Source of the DNA: Pegea sp. RAD2-039
Taxonomy: Eukaryota > Chordata > Thaliacea > Salpida > Salpidae
DNA length: 64,000 nucleotides
NCBI GenBank assembly: GCA_034620365.1
Contig: JAQGEQ010000334.1
Span: forward strand, 62,001 to 126,000
Direction: 5' to 3'
Both the position numbers and the translations under genes were made by a program. The notes beneath the pieces are model-generated. The model was not told the DNA's origin. It saw nothing but the letters and a program-made list of their open reading frames with translations, and searched no databases. Below are positions 23,299 to 36,641 of the stretch, piece by piece (position 1 is the first letter of the stretch; the number at the start of each line of letters is the position of its first letter).

Positions 23299-24660
23299 TG
23301 TAAACTGGTAAAACCTTGAAATCGTTATAAATTAATATTTCAGAGCTCAGAGCCCTTGGCTAGTTTCAACTTTTGTTTACTCACTAAAACTTCTAAAATA
23401 TAAATTTTGCTGACTAAGTGTGTATTTTAAATTAAAAATGAACTATTGAAGAAATTGGCAAAAGGTTACATCTACTACGTGTGGAAAATTATTTTAATCG
23501 CATTAATTTAACGTAAAATATCAGCAAATAATTTAAAACTGATTTGATTTTCTATACAAACGTTCGGTAATAGCAAAACAAAGCGAGATGTTTGTTTTTC
23601 GTTTAGTTTAATCTTTTTTAGTTTCTTAAAAATCAAACAAGTTAATTGTAAATCACAACATCCGCTAGCTGTCGCAGTTGGTAAAATATATATAATTTTT
23701 TATTCGATTTCTCTTTCTGATAAACCATTTTAAGACCAGAATTTTTTTCTTTAATACGATTCGATACCAAACTGTGGCACTTAGCTCTTATAGAATTAAT
23801 TTTAGACTTTTTAACCCCTTACTTTTGTACTGACAATCTTATTATTGACAAATAAATTAAATCTTATTAATGAATTACATGTCAAAAATATACTTGAATA
23901 AATTTAATAAAGTTTCTAAAACAAGTTAAAAATACCATTACAATTGTCATGAACATCTTCTGTCATTAATGATTTGTGTTTGTCAAGTTTGTTCTTGATT
24001 TTAACATAATAAATCAATACAAAGCAAAAGTTTATTTTTTAGATCAGTGTCCATGATGAACAAATCATTTTCTTATTCAAAAAGCTATAAAAGTCAAAAT
24101 AAACAACAGTTAGAGCTGTCAGTTCTCAACTATGTATTTTTCTTCCGTTAGAAAAAGTTTTTCGTTTAAGAAATTCAACAAAAAGTTTTAGAATCTTTAC
24201 AATTTACCTTCAAAGTTTACTTTTGTTGAGAAATTAGCAAATACGCTTGTTGTTGTTGCAAACTTATTTGATTTTATCTAGTAAAAATATAATTTATAAA
24301 TTGATACCAACTTTAATTGGAAAATTATAAAAAAATTAATTTCATTATTGTTTGCTCTATACTTTTCTGTATCTAATTTTAACTCTATTCAGACAAGGAG
24401 TACTTGATTACATTGGTTTCTCTTTAACACATACATTCTTTACAATTATTAATATTGTAAACAGATATTAATTATCACTTATATAGTCTACTAAAAAATT
24501 AATTTTGCTTTATTTTTAAGTATAAATCGAAAACTACAATTCAACATCAAAAATAATATGGATGCATATAAATATATAAGTTTTCTTAACAATACTATTA
24601 TCACTTTATTTTTAAAAGTTTGTTTTTGTTTTCATGAAATTTACTTTTATTTGTTTCAAC

Positions 24661-24770
24661 CCACAAACATGAGATTGAATCAGGTTTATTTATAAGGCTG
24701 GATTTTTTCATCTGGCGTCTTCTCTCGTTTGCTTCGTGAATGTTAAATTTGGAAATTGATAGTTTCAATT
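24661..24770 (-). promoter_or_regulatory. TATA/TTTGTGG module with co-changed inverted repeat
   Basis: TATAAATAAA from 24694, TTTGTGG from 24667 (27 bp). The inverted repeat at 24754-24770 reads AATTGA/TCAATT instead of AACTGA/TCAGTT, so both arms changed together. Confidence 0.6.
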
Positions 24771-24909
24771 GAATTAAAGTTAGCTTGTCATTGTTAATTA
24801 TCAATAATCAATAAATTCACTTTCTGCAGAGATTAGCTAAATTATTTTCATTTGGAATTTTTTTCTATTTGGAATAACAACTTCAGCATTTTACATAAAA
24901 GTCCCTTCA

Positions 24910-25917
24910 AACATTTTTTTGAATTTAAAAATACAATTTTTCAACGGATTTTTGGTTTTGTTGGTTATCAATTATTATTAAAATTTATTAATTATCATTC
25001 TACATTTGTATAGTTGTTTCTCTGCAGCTAAAGCTTCTTAGGTTTTTTTTTTCAAAACTACTGTAAGAAGTTAGTCAAGAAGAACTATTTATACAAAACC
25101 ATCCTGATGAAATTTACACAACTAGTCAATATAAAGTTCGATTTTTTGTTAAATTTAGGTCCTTATTTACATATAAGAAGCACTAGTCAGAAGTTACCAA
25201 ACTGTTATTGATTTATCAAAAGATATTTAACAGATTTATGAAAAATTGCTCAATAAATTTATTACATAAACAAGTTTCTTTTTCTCAGAAATTTGTAATT
25301 AGTTAATTTTTGTTTTTCTTTTGTAAAACAAATTAGTAGATTTCTTCAATTTATTGAAGTAAGTTGCTTATATTGCAAACAAAAAACAGAAACGCTACTT
25401 TCTATCACGAACCGTTAGAAACTACTAAAAAAGATTATAATTCTAATATAATGATAAAAATTAGTGAATAAACTGGATAATGACATCTTACTATACTTTA
25501 TACTACAAAACACATAAGTTTTGTAATTATAATTATAAATTTCAGATTTCTATTTCATCAGTTTCTTAACAAATTTTAAAAATAATTATCTTACTAAAAA
25601 AAAACATATTTTGGATTTATCGTAACTTTATTTTTTCTATTTTATCCCACAAATGTGAGACTAAAGCAGGCTTATTTATAAGATTATTTTTACAAGTTGA
25701 AAGAAAGGTTAATATGATTGAGTATTATGAGCAAATTTAGAAACTGAAACATTCAGTTGAATTAAAAGCATAATTTTTTAAAAGCATGTCAGTTTTGGTG
25801 AAATTCTAATTTCAGACCTTTAATTCATCAATTTCTTAACAAATTAAAAAACAAATTCTATTTGAAAATAAAATACCATTTGGATTTATAATTTTGCTTG
25901 CTTTTGTGTTTTAGCAC
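24910..25917. repeat. Mosaic non-coding segment
   Basis: It resembles part of 33720-34240 on its left side and carries a minus-strand module at 25647-25758 shared with 52797-53020. No coding region is found. Confidence 0.5.
25647..25758 (-). promoter_or_regulatory. TATA/TTTGTGG module, minus strand
   Basis: TATAAATAAG from 25680, TTTGTGG from 25653 (27 bp), inverted repeat AACTGA/TCAGTT 25742-25758, 62 bp from TATA. Confidence 0.55.
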
Positions 25918-27240
25918 AATTAGCAAAAAAATAAGAAAGGTAATTTTAAGCTAATCAAAATACTTTATTTTGTAGAAATACTTTTTTGATAACTCTAAAC
26001 CTTTCTACTTGCTTTAAAGTATTAATTTTTTAGTACATTTCATCTTAACTCAGTAAATCTAGTAATAACTTTTTGTTTTATCTTATGTTTGTATTCTTTT
26101 ATAGAAATTGCAATTTACTTTTAAGTATATTTTATTACAAAATATAATTCAAAATAACATTTGTTGTAAAAGCTGAACCTAACCAAAATCAAGTAATGAA
26201 TACGAAGCAAAAGTTTTAAAGTTTAGATCAGTTTCTAAGATAGACACCGATCATTTTCTCATTCAAGAAGTTGTCTAAGCCAAAACAGACAACAGTTATA
26301 TCTGTCTATTTTCAAATAAATATTTTCTTTCGTTAGGAACAGTTTTTGTTTATGAAACACGAAAAGAAATTTTCAGAAAGTTTATACTTTAAATTTAAAA
26401 ATGACTTTTGTTGATAATTTAAAAAATCCGCTATATGTTAAAAACTTATTTGATTTTCGCTAGTAAGAAACATAATCTAGAATTTGAAAACAATTTAAAT
26501 TGGAAAATTCCGGACAAAATTATATTCATTTAATACTTTTTGTGCTATGATTATCTTTGTAGAAAATTAACAATGAAATTTTATCCTAAGAAGTTGCTTA
26601 ACTCAATCAGATATAATTTATATTTTAATGGCCAATAAACGCAAATTAAGGACCTGATACTGTGTTAATAGATGGCTGCTGTTCTAAATTATTACATTAA
26701 AAAGTCTTTATAAATGTTTGTTATTGATTAATATGAGTTAAGATTTTCGATCAAAAGTAGAATTTTTAAATTATCAAAATTAGTTAATTACACTTCAAAT
26801 AAAAATACTAATTTCGATTTAAAACCTCTAAGAACTATGATAAAAGAATTTATCTTTAATAAAATCCTTACATCCTGTAAAAATTATATAATGGCGTCAT
26901 TGTTTAATTTCTGCTAAGGAATAAAGTTTTGTAAATTGAAAAATAAGAAAGATGCTTCCGACATGCTAATTGTTTTGTTTACAACATCTTAAAATTGTTT
27001 GACATAAAAGTACTGTTTGCAAAAAAACGCAAACTAGATAACTAAATGGTTGTAAGGAAACTACAGAAACTTTTGTTATATTTGTTCTACAACTTTTAAC
27101 TATTTATTATAACTTATATTTACTTTTGTATATTATTAACAACTTTCTTTAAGTATTATAATTGGTTGCAGCATTTCTTTAATTCGCCAACTTAATTTAG
27201 TTGAACGAAAAACATCTCAAATATACATTGTGTAAAATTG
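25918..27240. repeat. Duplicated block shared with 17688-18435 and 15000-16070
   Basis: The left part matches 17688-18435. From about 26220 it also matches 15000-16070, so this segment bridges two blocks separated elsewhere. An element C copy lies near 26268-26320. No coding region is found. Confidence 0.65.
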
Positions 27241-28253
27241 TACTATCGAAAACTTTGATTATTTGCTTAAAATTAGATTTAAACTTTTGCAAAAAACCTG
27301 ATTTTTGAAATCAAAGCGTTGACGAGAATATTAATAAAACCCTGGAAAATATTTCTTAAAAAAAAAAACTGTGCAAAGCACTTTTAGTGAAAATAATTCA
27401 AAACAAATCAAGAAAAATAATTTTGTCATTTATATAAAACTTTTTTTTGTCTTATGTTCTCATGAGATTTACCTTTCTCTGTTTCAACTTACAATTATGA
27501 CAATTCTATTTTAAAATACATAATGAATAAATAAGAAACTTTATTTCTAAAAATTTGTTTTAAGAATTTTTCTTTCCATGTAAACCAGTTTTAAAAAGCT
27601 CTTTTCCTAATACTAACATTTGAAACTGATTTATTCAGCTGAATTTAAAAACACAGACATTCTAAACATTGTTGATTTTGTTGATTATCAATTATTATTA
27701 AAGCCGTTTTTTAAATAGGTTAACAAATACTGTGAGTGTAAAAAAAGTCTGAATATTTTATTTTCCGGTGGTTGTATTTGTTCATCTTTTTAACATATAT
27801 GTATCGAAAGATGAGATTTTATGATATTATTAGATTCTTTGTGATTCTTATAAAAGATAAACTTTATTTAGTCGAAAAACGCTTTAATAGAATTTTTAAT
27901 CAAATTTATTTATTTTATGTATATTTATACACAATTTAATTATTTCTAAAAATAAAAGTTTAAAATTTCTGTTCCAGAAATGAATTTTGAATCAGAAATA
28001 AATTTGCTCTAATTTATGCTAAACAAAGTTAAATAATGCAGAATATAAAAAAATTTGATTAATATTGGTTAGAAGTTTCTATTTAAATATGATTTACATT
28101 TTGATTAAAGACTACGTCAAAAGTAATGTTGTTCACAAAAAATATAATAACAAATAAATGTTTTGAAATTAACACTTAAGTTCCTTAAAATGTTTATGAA
28201 AGCTTATTTATTGAGTTAGTATAAACAATTTAGAAATTAAAGATGTGTTCAAT
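27241..28253. repeat. Mosaic non-coding segment
   Basis: A truncated TTTGTGG-type remnant ('ctgtttcaacttacaa') lies near 27479. The part 27610-28150 matches 53960-54440. No coding region is found. Confidence 0.5.
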
Positions 28254-29171
28254 TGAATTGAAGATTCATTGTAAGCAGTATTACCTTCATTAAGTATTCT
28301 AGGAAAAATCTAAAACTTTTTAATTTTTCTAAAATTTAATTTTTGCTGAGTATGTCTGCATTTTTAGTTTTTAAAACTTCTTATTGAAGAAGTTAGCAAA
28401 GTTTTGCACCTACTTTTCGTGGAAAACTTATTTAATTGTTTTAATTTAACAAAATATATTAGAAAAATATTTAACATCTTTACTTGATTTGATTTTCTTT
28501 TCAAATGTTCAATAATAACAAAACCAAAAGAGTTGTTTTTTGTTTTGTTTTTGGTTTAGTTTAATTTATTTTGTTTCTAAAAATCAAACAAGTTATCTGT
28601 AAATCACAACAGTCGCTAGCTGTCGCTGTTGGTACTTTATTTTAACTTTTTTTTTATTTCTCAATCTGAAAAGCTATTTTAGAACGAACAAACTTTTTTA
28701 GTTACGACTCGATATGACTGTAGCACTTAGCTCTTATAAAATTGATTTTAGACTGTCTAACTGCTTACTTTTGTACTGATAATCGTATTACCGACAAATG
28801 AATTAAAGCTCATTAATAAATTACCAGTCAATGATATACTTGAGTAAAGTTCAATAAAGTATCTAAAACAAATTAATAATACTATTACAGTTGTCATGAA
28901 CAATTGTGAGTTTCTTCGTAATTTGCTTTCTTGTTATATTAGAGACAAACTAAAATCGTAAAGGTATTTTGTTTTAGAATAGAAAGTTTATAAAATTTTA
29001 TATTTTTATTTTACAAAGTGTAATTTGTAATATTATATTACTTGTATTGTCTTTAGAAAAATTCCCTATAAAATTTAAAAATTAATTTTGTTGAGAACCA
29101 CAAACTATTGAGACATGAGGCAAAGATTGAGACTATTTGACTTAGAAGATTTTAACATCAACGCATTCAAC
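28254..29171. repeat. Duplicated block, copy of 53032-53959
   Basis: Element B is well preserved at 28606-28633, and a TATA-less TTTGTGG variant lies near 29104. A 61-codon frame in the sister copy (53563-53748) is not conserved as a frame here. Confidence 0.75.
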
Positions 29172-31620
29172 GAACGTTCTTGTTGCTTTTATTCATGTTA
29201 TTTTGGAATTTGTCAACTTTTACAGGTGACTTTATGGTAAATATCGCTAATGCTAATGAATTGTATTTTATACTACATAACATATAAGTTTTTTAATTAT
29301 AATTATAAATTTCACATTTTGATATCATCAGTTTCTTAATAAATTTCAAAAATAATTATCTTACTGAAAATAAAAAAATATTTTGGATTTATCGTAACTT
29401 TACTTTTTTCTGTTTTAACCCACAAATATAAGACTAAAGCAGGCTTACTTATAAGATTATTGTTACAAGTTGACAGAAAGTGCGATATGTTGATTTAGGA
29501 TAAACAAATTTAGAAACTGATACATTCAGTTGATTTTAAGAGCATAAAATATTAAATGCATGTTGGTTTTGGTAAAATTTAATTTTCATAGCTTTAATAT
29601 ATCAGTTCCTTAACAAATTTTAAAAACAATTTTCATTTTGAAAATAAATTACCATTCGGATTTATCATTTTGCTTGTTTTCCCGTTTTAGCACAATCAGC
29701 AAAAAAAATAAGAAATATAATTTTAAACAAATACAAATATTTTAATTTTTAGAACAACTTTTTTCATAACTCTAAACCTTTTTATTAGCTTTTAAATATT
29801 AATGTCTTATTACATTTTATCTAAAATTACTAAATCTAGTAATAACTTCTTGTTTCTATCTTTTGTTTGTATTCTTCTATAGAAATTTAGTCTGATTGAA
29901 AAATTATTTCATATACATTAATAAGATTTATATTAAATGTCAGTAAAACGATTGTCAGTAGAAAGTAGGATTATATTAAATAGTCTAAATTCAATTCTAT
30001 TGTTGCTAAGCGCCACAGTTTATTTATTAATTTATTATAAAAAATGCGAAGGAAGGTGCAATGAAGAAAAAAATAAAACAAAATTTTAACTTTACAATTT
30101 TAAGATCACTGAAACAACATTTTTCCTTGCTTTACAGTATAATGACTATTTACCATATAATCACCCGTAAATATAAACGGGTCCAAAAATAACAACAATA
30201 GGAAAAGATGGTTCAACACAGATTGTGTAGAATCTCAAAGTTTCTATGTAAAGTGGCCTCAATCTTAAGATTGTTTTTTAGAAATACAGTAAAAACAACT
30301 GCACAATTACAATTGTCAAAAAAGAAACTTAATTTTAGTAATCTTGACATTCATAGCTAAAATATGTAGCAGTCACTCAAGCAAAGCAATCTGAGGGTAG
30401 CCAAATAATTTGATTTTTTTTTCAACAGAAAATTTCAGTTTCAAAATTCTGGATTAGTTTCCTGTTGAATTTTTCATTCAAGCGTAATAACCTAAATTTG
30501 AAATTGAAATTTTAAATAAACTTGTTTCAGTTTTATGTTTGTGGGGTTAATAAAAATGAAAGTTTATTTCGCTAAAAGCGGAATATCTTTTTTTAAATTT
30601 TTCTTTTTCATGTTTACTAATAAGATACACAATATCTTAATTGATGTTTACCGAAATATTCTAATAAACATTTTATGATTTGATTTCCACACAATAAAAG
30701 CCTTAAAATAAACCAAAGAATATAATTCTAAATTTTTTCCATAAATATCTAATTGTAATTTCAAACATTTTTCAATTCAACCTATTTTTAAAAATATGGA
30801 TCATAAGTATTAATAGCAAAATCAAATAAGTTTTTGTTATCAAGATCAATTTTTAAATTTTTGAGAAAAGGTATAATTAAAGATAAAATATAGAATTCAT
30901 AAAATTGTTTTTATTTGATTTCTGCACAAAAATTTGTTTTAGTAATAGAAATAATTAATCGAAAATTGACATTTATAACTGTTATCTATTTTATCTTTTA
31001 TAGCTTCTTTAATGAGAAATGATTTGCGTAATTGATAAAAAGTGATCTTAAATGTAACAGTTTTATCGTAATTTATTTCTTAGTTTAAATAAAATAAATT
31101 TGATGCAAATCATTAATGACAGAAGTTTTTCGTGACAAGTACAATAATATTATCAATTTGTTTTAAAGACTTTATTAAAATTGTGAAATACATTATTGAA
31201 TTGTAATACATTAATAAGATTTAAATTATTTGTAAGTAATACGATTGTCAGTACAAAAAGTAGTCAGTTAAATAATCTAAAATCAATTGTCTAAATTATA
31301 TGTTCCATAGTTTATTATAGAGTTGCCTTTAGGAAAATCTTCTTGTTTTGAATTGACTCCTCAGTATAAGAAGTCAAATGAAGGATAGATAATTTAGCTT
31401 AAGGTCAACCGCGACAACTAGCAGCTGTTCAAGTTTACAAATAATTTTACAAAAGTTTTTGAAACCAAAATTACTATAAGATTAAGATTTTTAACAAAAA
31501 ATATTAATCTAAAATGACAACTTGTTTGTTTTGCTGTTAATATATTGTTAACATTGTTAAATACATATACATATATTTGCTGCTATGTTTTGTTAAATAA
31601 AAAACAATTTAATAATTGTT
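29172..31620. repeat. Mosaic non-coding segment
   Basis: It contains a minus-strand module at 29420-29531, a weak plus-strand core near 30513-30544 (TTTGTGG from 30538, poor TATA), and reverse element B at 31405-31432. The stretch 30330-31460 is a diverged relative of 18700-19730. No coding region is found. Confidence 0.5.
29420..29531 (-). promoter_or_regulatory. TATA/TTTGTGG module, minus strand
   Basis: TATAAGTAAG from 29453, TTTGTGG from 29426 (27 bp), inverted repeat AACTGA/TCAGTT 29515-29531. Confidence 0.55.
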
Positions 31621-32632
31621 GTTTGATACAGATAATAATACTTTCAAATAACATTATTTAAAGAAAAGTCAAACTAAGAAAAATAATGTTCACTCCTAAT
31701 ACTTGGGAAAGTTGTAAATTTTTATGTTGTTTTTAATGTTGTTATTTTTTATTAAAGTTAATTTAACATCAGTAGATTCAGCTTATTTTTTTCATTTATT
31801 AAAAAAAACGGTAAATGTCAGTTTCATCATATAGTTTGTATCTTGCTTTCTAGTTATATTAGAGACAAACTAAAATCGTAAAATTATTGTATTTTAAAAG
31901 ATAAAACTCATAAAATCTCATGATTTGATTTTAGAAAGTATAATTTTGAAATTATATTATATATATTGTCCTTGGATAAATTACTTACAAAATTACAAAA
32001 TTATTTTTCTTGAAAACCACAAACTATTGAGACATGAGACAAAGATTGAGGCTACTTGACTTAAAAGTTTTTAACATCAAGGCATTCAACGAACGTTCTT
32101 GTTGCTTATATTTATGTCATTTTGGAATCTGTCAACTTTTACGGGTGACTTTATGGTAAATATCGCTAATGCTAGTGAAGCAAAATTAAGATTTTTTATG
32201 AAGAGTATTTAATAGATAATTTTAACAAATTAATTTTACTTAAGAATAATTTTTAAACTTTTACGCAATTTCATTATATAGTTATTTAAACAATGAAGTG
32301 CTTTACCAGCTGCATCCCTTGCAATTAAATATGGGCTGTACCCAATAAATTAACTCGTTAAAATTTAGGTTACTACTTAACATCTAATTTCCATTCTAAT
32401 AAGACAAGGAGTTTTTCATTACATTTACTTCTATTTGACCAATACATTCTTTTCTAACTTTAGCATTTCAAACAAATATTTTTTTACATTAAAAAATTTA
32501 CTAAAGATGTTTTTTTTTTTTTTTAAATATAAATCAAAAACTTTAATTCAATATTAAATAATAATACAAACAAATGAAAAAAAAAAATTTTAAATCTTTG
32601 TTTTCATGACTTTTACTTTTTTCTGTTTCAAC

Positions 32633-32743
32633 CCACAAATTTGAGACTGAAACAGCCTTATTTATAAGGTTAGCTCTACCAGTTGACAGGATGATTTAAG
32701 CTTCCCATATTCCGTTTAAAATTTAGAGACTGATATATTCAGT
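32633..32743 (-). promoter_or_regulatory. TATA/TTTGTGG module with compensated stem
   Basis: TATAAATAAG from 32666, TTTGTGG from 32639 (27 bp), inverted repeat ACTGA/TCAGT 32729-32743. The flanking stem is CTGTTTCA/TGAAACAG, whereas most copies have CTGTTTTA/TAAAACAG, so both sides changed and pairing is kept. Confidence 0.6.
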
Positions 32744-33431
32744 TGTCTATAAAAATAATAAATTTATTCAAAGTCTAATATTAATAAAAATAAATTTGAT
32801 AATAATTTGGTTCGTAAAATATTTGTGGGAAGAACTAGAGGCTGTAGTTATTATTTGTTTTTTTATTTTATTGTTTATCATGTATTTTATTTTCTTTATA
32901 ATTCAAATTTATTTAAAATTGTATGCAAATGTATATGACATTTTTGATAAAATTACTTTTAAACATAAATATTGTTGTTGTCTAGCGCATGTTTGTTTGA
33001 ATTGTCTTTTTTTTGGCAGTTGTTTTCATTTATGTTTTCAACATACATCATACTTAAAGACAGGATTTTTTCGTGCTCGTAATTTTCTCTGTTGCTTATA
33101 GGAGTTATTTCTATTAAGTCAATTTTTTCTTTAATTTTTTTTTCAAAGCTTTAATGTAATTATATCTTATCAAAAAAACATAGATCTGAAATATTTTTTT
33201 TTTTAAACTTATCAATCAAATGTATTGATATGAGATTCTACATAGAGTTTACAATTTGCATCTTAGTATAATTACGAACAAGATACATTTTATAAGGGTT
33301 TATGTGTTTTTGAGTGAGAAAACTAGAAGATACTTTGAGTGATTCCTAGAAAATATAATTTTATTATTAAATTACACGTATTATCCGTTAAAATTTAATA
33401 AATAAAATTTTCAAGTTATTGTTGTTCAGCA

Positions 33432-33465
33432 TCACAAACTTAGGATTGAAACCACTTCATACATA
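33432..33465 (-). promoter_or_regulatory. Weak TATA/TTTGTG core
   Basis: TATGTATGAA from 33465 and TTTGTGA from 33438 on the minus strand, 27 bp apart. It is a diverged relative of the copy at 9392-9425. Confidence 0.35.
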
Positions 33466-34880
33466 AGGTTAGAGATTTAATGCAACCTTCTTATCAACGT
33501 CTAAAAGATTAGTTATTTTGGAACCTGTTAATTGTTATGGGTGATTTTATGGTAAATAATCTTTATGCCAGTGAAGCATTATAAAAGATTTTTTATTGAA
33601 ACTAAATTTCTATCTCTGTTTAAATGATTATCACTTATTTAGATAATTTGCTGTTGATTTTATAAGGTGCGGCAACTTAGTAGAATCTTTTACTTATTAT
33701 TTTACTTTTTTATGCATTCTTTCTGAAGCTGAACAGTTTTCAGTTATAATTGAAAAAAATTTTTGTAAAAAGTTAATCAATCAGAACTGTTGGAACCAAA
33801 CCAACTTCACAGTATTTACACAAGTAGTCAATTCGGAAATTAAATCTTTTTTTCAAATTTAACTTCTTATTTACATCTAAGAAAAACTAGTCAGAAGTTA
33901 CCATTCTGTTATTGATTTATCAAACAATATTTTAACAGCTTTATGAAATATTTCTCAATAATTTTTTTGCAAAATTTTTTTTCTAATTTTTGTTTTCAAT
34001 AAATAGTTGTTTAATTTTGTAAAACAAAAGTAGATTTCTATAATTTATCAAAGCAAGTTTTCATATTAAAAACAAAAGCTAGAAACTCTAAATTCTATCG
34101 AAAACCTTCGAAAACTACCATGAATTATTTAAATCTAATAATTTCTTAAAAATCAGTAAAAAACTTCGTAATGACGTCCATGCTGTATTTTATGCATAAG
34201 AATAAACGGTTTTTAATTAAAATTAAAATTTCAGAATTTTAATTCGTCAGTTCCTTAACAAATTCTAAATCCAATTTTTCTTTTTAAATTTAAAATTCAT
34301 TTTGGATTTATCAATTTGCTTTTTTCCCGATTTAGCACAGTTAGCAAAATATAATATGGAAAGGTAATTTTTTAAACTAAGAAAAATATTTTAATTTTTA
34401 GAAATACTTTATTGATAGCTGTAAATCTTTTTATTAGCTTTAAAGTATTAATTATTTATTACAGTTCATTTAAATTAAACAAATCTAGTAATAACCTCTT
34501 GTTTTTATTGACTAACTAAAAAAAGTATTATTATTCTTTCATGGAAATTGCAATTTACTTTAAATTATATTTGATTACAAAATATATTTCAAAAAGTTTT
34601 TGGATAAAACTGATAAGGTTTCGAATATTTTAAAAATATTTCATAGAAAAATTTATTATAAAATCAAAATACAAATAATAATTTTGAAAGGTTTGTAGAA
34701 AGTAAATTCATTCTTATTTATATAAATTTTAGTTGTTGTATAATTCGTTATAACTAAAAATAAATTAACCAAAGTCTGTAAAAAGTAGATTACGTAAACA
34801 TATCAAAAAACAATTTTATTTGAAATGTTTTCTAATAATATATTTACTAATATTTCAAATTTTGAAACAGTTAAACATAC

Positions 34881-36290
34881 TGTTTTGGCATAAATGGCAT
34901 TAATGCTTTGTAAGCGTCAAAATTATTTTGGATTTAAGCATATGAAAAGAATGGGAAGCAAATGTCTTATTATTAGAATCAGTTTCTATAACATAAACAT
35001 ATATGTATATATATAATCATATCATTTTATTGTTCAAGATACTATATAAGCCACAACAGACAAGAGTTATAGCTGTCAGTTTTCAACTGAATATTTTTAT
35101 CCTTTATAAACAATTTTTTGTTTAAGGGTACTAAAAACGGTTTAGAAACTTTAACGCTTACTTTTGTAAATAATCTAAGAAGTGGGTTATAAACTCTTTC
35201 GATTTTCGCAAGTAAAAATGATTATACAGAAATTGAAAATCAAGTTGAGCTGGAAATTATTTAAAATTAAAACTTATAGAATTGTAACCATATTTCTACT
35301 TGCTAATACTGACTAAAATTTGTGAAAAATTAATTAACTTCAAATTAGGAATGCAGGTTTCCTGATATAATCAACTGTGCTATATGTCCCTTTATGAGTA
35401 TACTATTATTTAAAAGCATCTTATAATCTAGTTTTTGTGATGTAGACATATGAAAAATTGAATTCGTTAATAATCATTTCTCAGAGATAAATACCGTCGG
35501 ATAGTTTCAACTTTATTTCAATCTTTTGACTTTTTAAAATTATAATTTTTGCCGAGTAAGTGTACATTTTAAGTTTAAAAACGTTCATTAAAGAAGTTAG
35601 CAAAGTTTTACACCTATTGCGCGTGGAAGATTATTTTAATCGTTTTAGTATAACAGAACATTGCAGCAAATAATCTAAGGGCTGATTTGATTTTCTATAC
35701 GATTGGTCACTAATAACAAAATCAAGGGATGTTTGTTTTTGGTTTATTTTTTTTTTCCTTAAAAATCAAACAATTTATTTGTAAATCACAGCAGTCGCTA
35801 GCTGACGCTGTTGGCACTTGATTTTAACTTTTTCTTTTCTCATTCCAAATATAGATTTTAAAACCAGAATATTTTTTTAAGTACGATTTGATATTAAACT
35901 GTGGTATTTAGCTCTTATAGAATCGATTTTAGAATGTTTAACTGCTAAATTTTGTGCTGACAATCGTATTAATGACAAATATCACCTTGTTAATACATTA
36001 CAAGTCAAAGATACATTTAAACAAAGTTCAATTAAGTATTTAAAACAAATTTTTAATATTATTACACTTGTCATGAACAACTTCTGTCATTAATGATTTG
36101 TGTTGCTACAAATAAGAATGCACGTTCTTGTTGGTGTTGTTCTTGTTACTTTGGAACCTGTCCTTTTCTACGGGTGACATAAAGATAAACATTGCTAATC
36201 CTAGTGGAGCTAAAAAGAAAGATTTTTATAAATAGTAAGTATTACATAACTCCAACAAATTAGATTTACTTAAAAAAAATCCTTAAACTT
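34881..36290. repeat. Third, diverged copy of the 3.5-kb block's middle
   Basis: It aligns with 11460-12850. Element C with its TA tract is present (about 34998-35092), the plus-strand core is at 35407-35440 and element B at 35789-35816. It serves as an outgroup showing that element C was lost from the copy at 5173. Confidence 0.7.
35407..35440 (+). promoter_or_regulatory. TATA module core, TTTGTGA variant
   Basis: TATTTAAAAG from 35407 and TTTGTGA from 35434 (27 bp). The upstream inverted repeat is degraded. Confidence 0.4.
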
Positions 36291-36530
36291 TTTTAGGTTT
36301 TTTTAGACTATGATAAGATCAAACATTAGAAAGTTAGTTGCTTTAATAACAAGTTAAATTTATAGAAAAGTTTTTAAAATTTTCACAATTCAACTAAAAC
36401 ATAACCATGGTAAGACTTTAGTAAGAAAAGTAAGGAATTTTTGAATAATAAAATCAAGTAAAAATTGCATAAATTCAAAAGTTAAAGATTTACCAAATTT
36501 TGCAGAAAGTAAACATTTTAAAAGTTCAAC

Positions 36531-36641
36531 TCACAAACTTTAGATTAAAATGCAATAATATATAACATGAGTATAACGAAATTTTACCACATATTTAGGT
36601 CTTATTGTTTTTTATTATTTTGAGGTTGATTAAATTTCAAC
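36531..36641 (-). promoter_or_regulatory. TATA module, TTGCAT subfamily
   Basis: TATATATTAT from 36564 and TTTGTGA from 36537 (27 bp); the inverted repeat from 36625 is imperfect (GTTGAT/TTCAAC). Confidence 0.5.

Larger units (their letters stand above)
22872..24909. repeat. Duplicated two-kilobase unit, copy of 61091-63147
   Basis: This is one of the two fullest units. Order: an H stretch ('aggaagctac' to 'gagagttaatctaagc'), plus-strand module (23173-23298), element B (23656-23682), element C (about 24086-24135), a D-like remnant without its hairpin, a minus-strand module (24661-24770) and a TAATTA site near 24795. The modules face each other about 1.4 kb apart. No coding region is found. 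Confidence 0.8.
31621..34880. repeat. Mosaic non-coding segment with element D and two modules
   Basis: The part 31621-32200 matches 9730-10280. Element D is at 32265-32345 and the module at 32633-32743. A second, weaker core is at 33432-33465. The part from about 34200 resembles 7600-8200 and 40540-41000. The 101-codon frame at 32796-33101 is T-rich and overlaps sequence repeated near 21070-21170 without an open frame, so I do not call it a gene. Confidence 0.55.

Noticed and set aside
32796..33101. 101-codon hydrophobic frame, possibly a membrane protein
   Set aside because: Hydrophobicity follows from T-rich sequence. The second half overlaps repeated non-coding sequence (near 21070-21170) that has no open frame.
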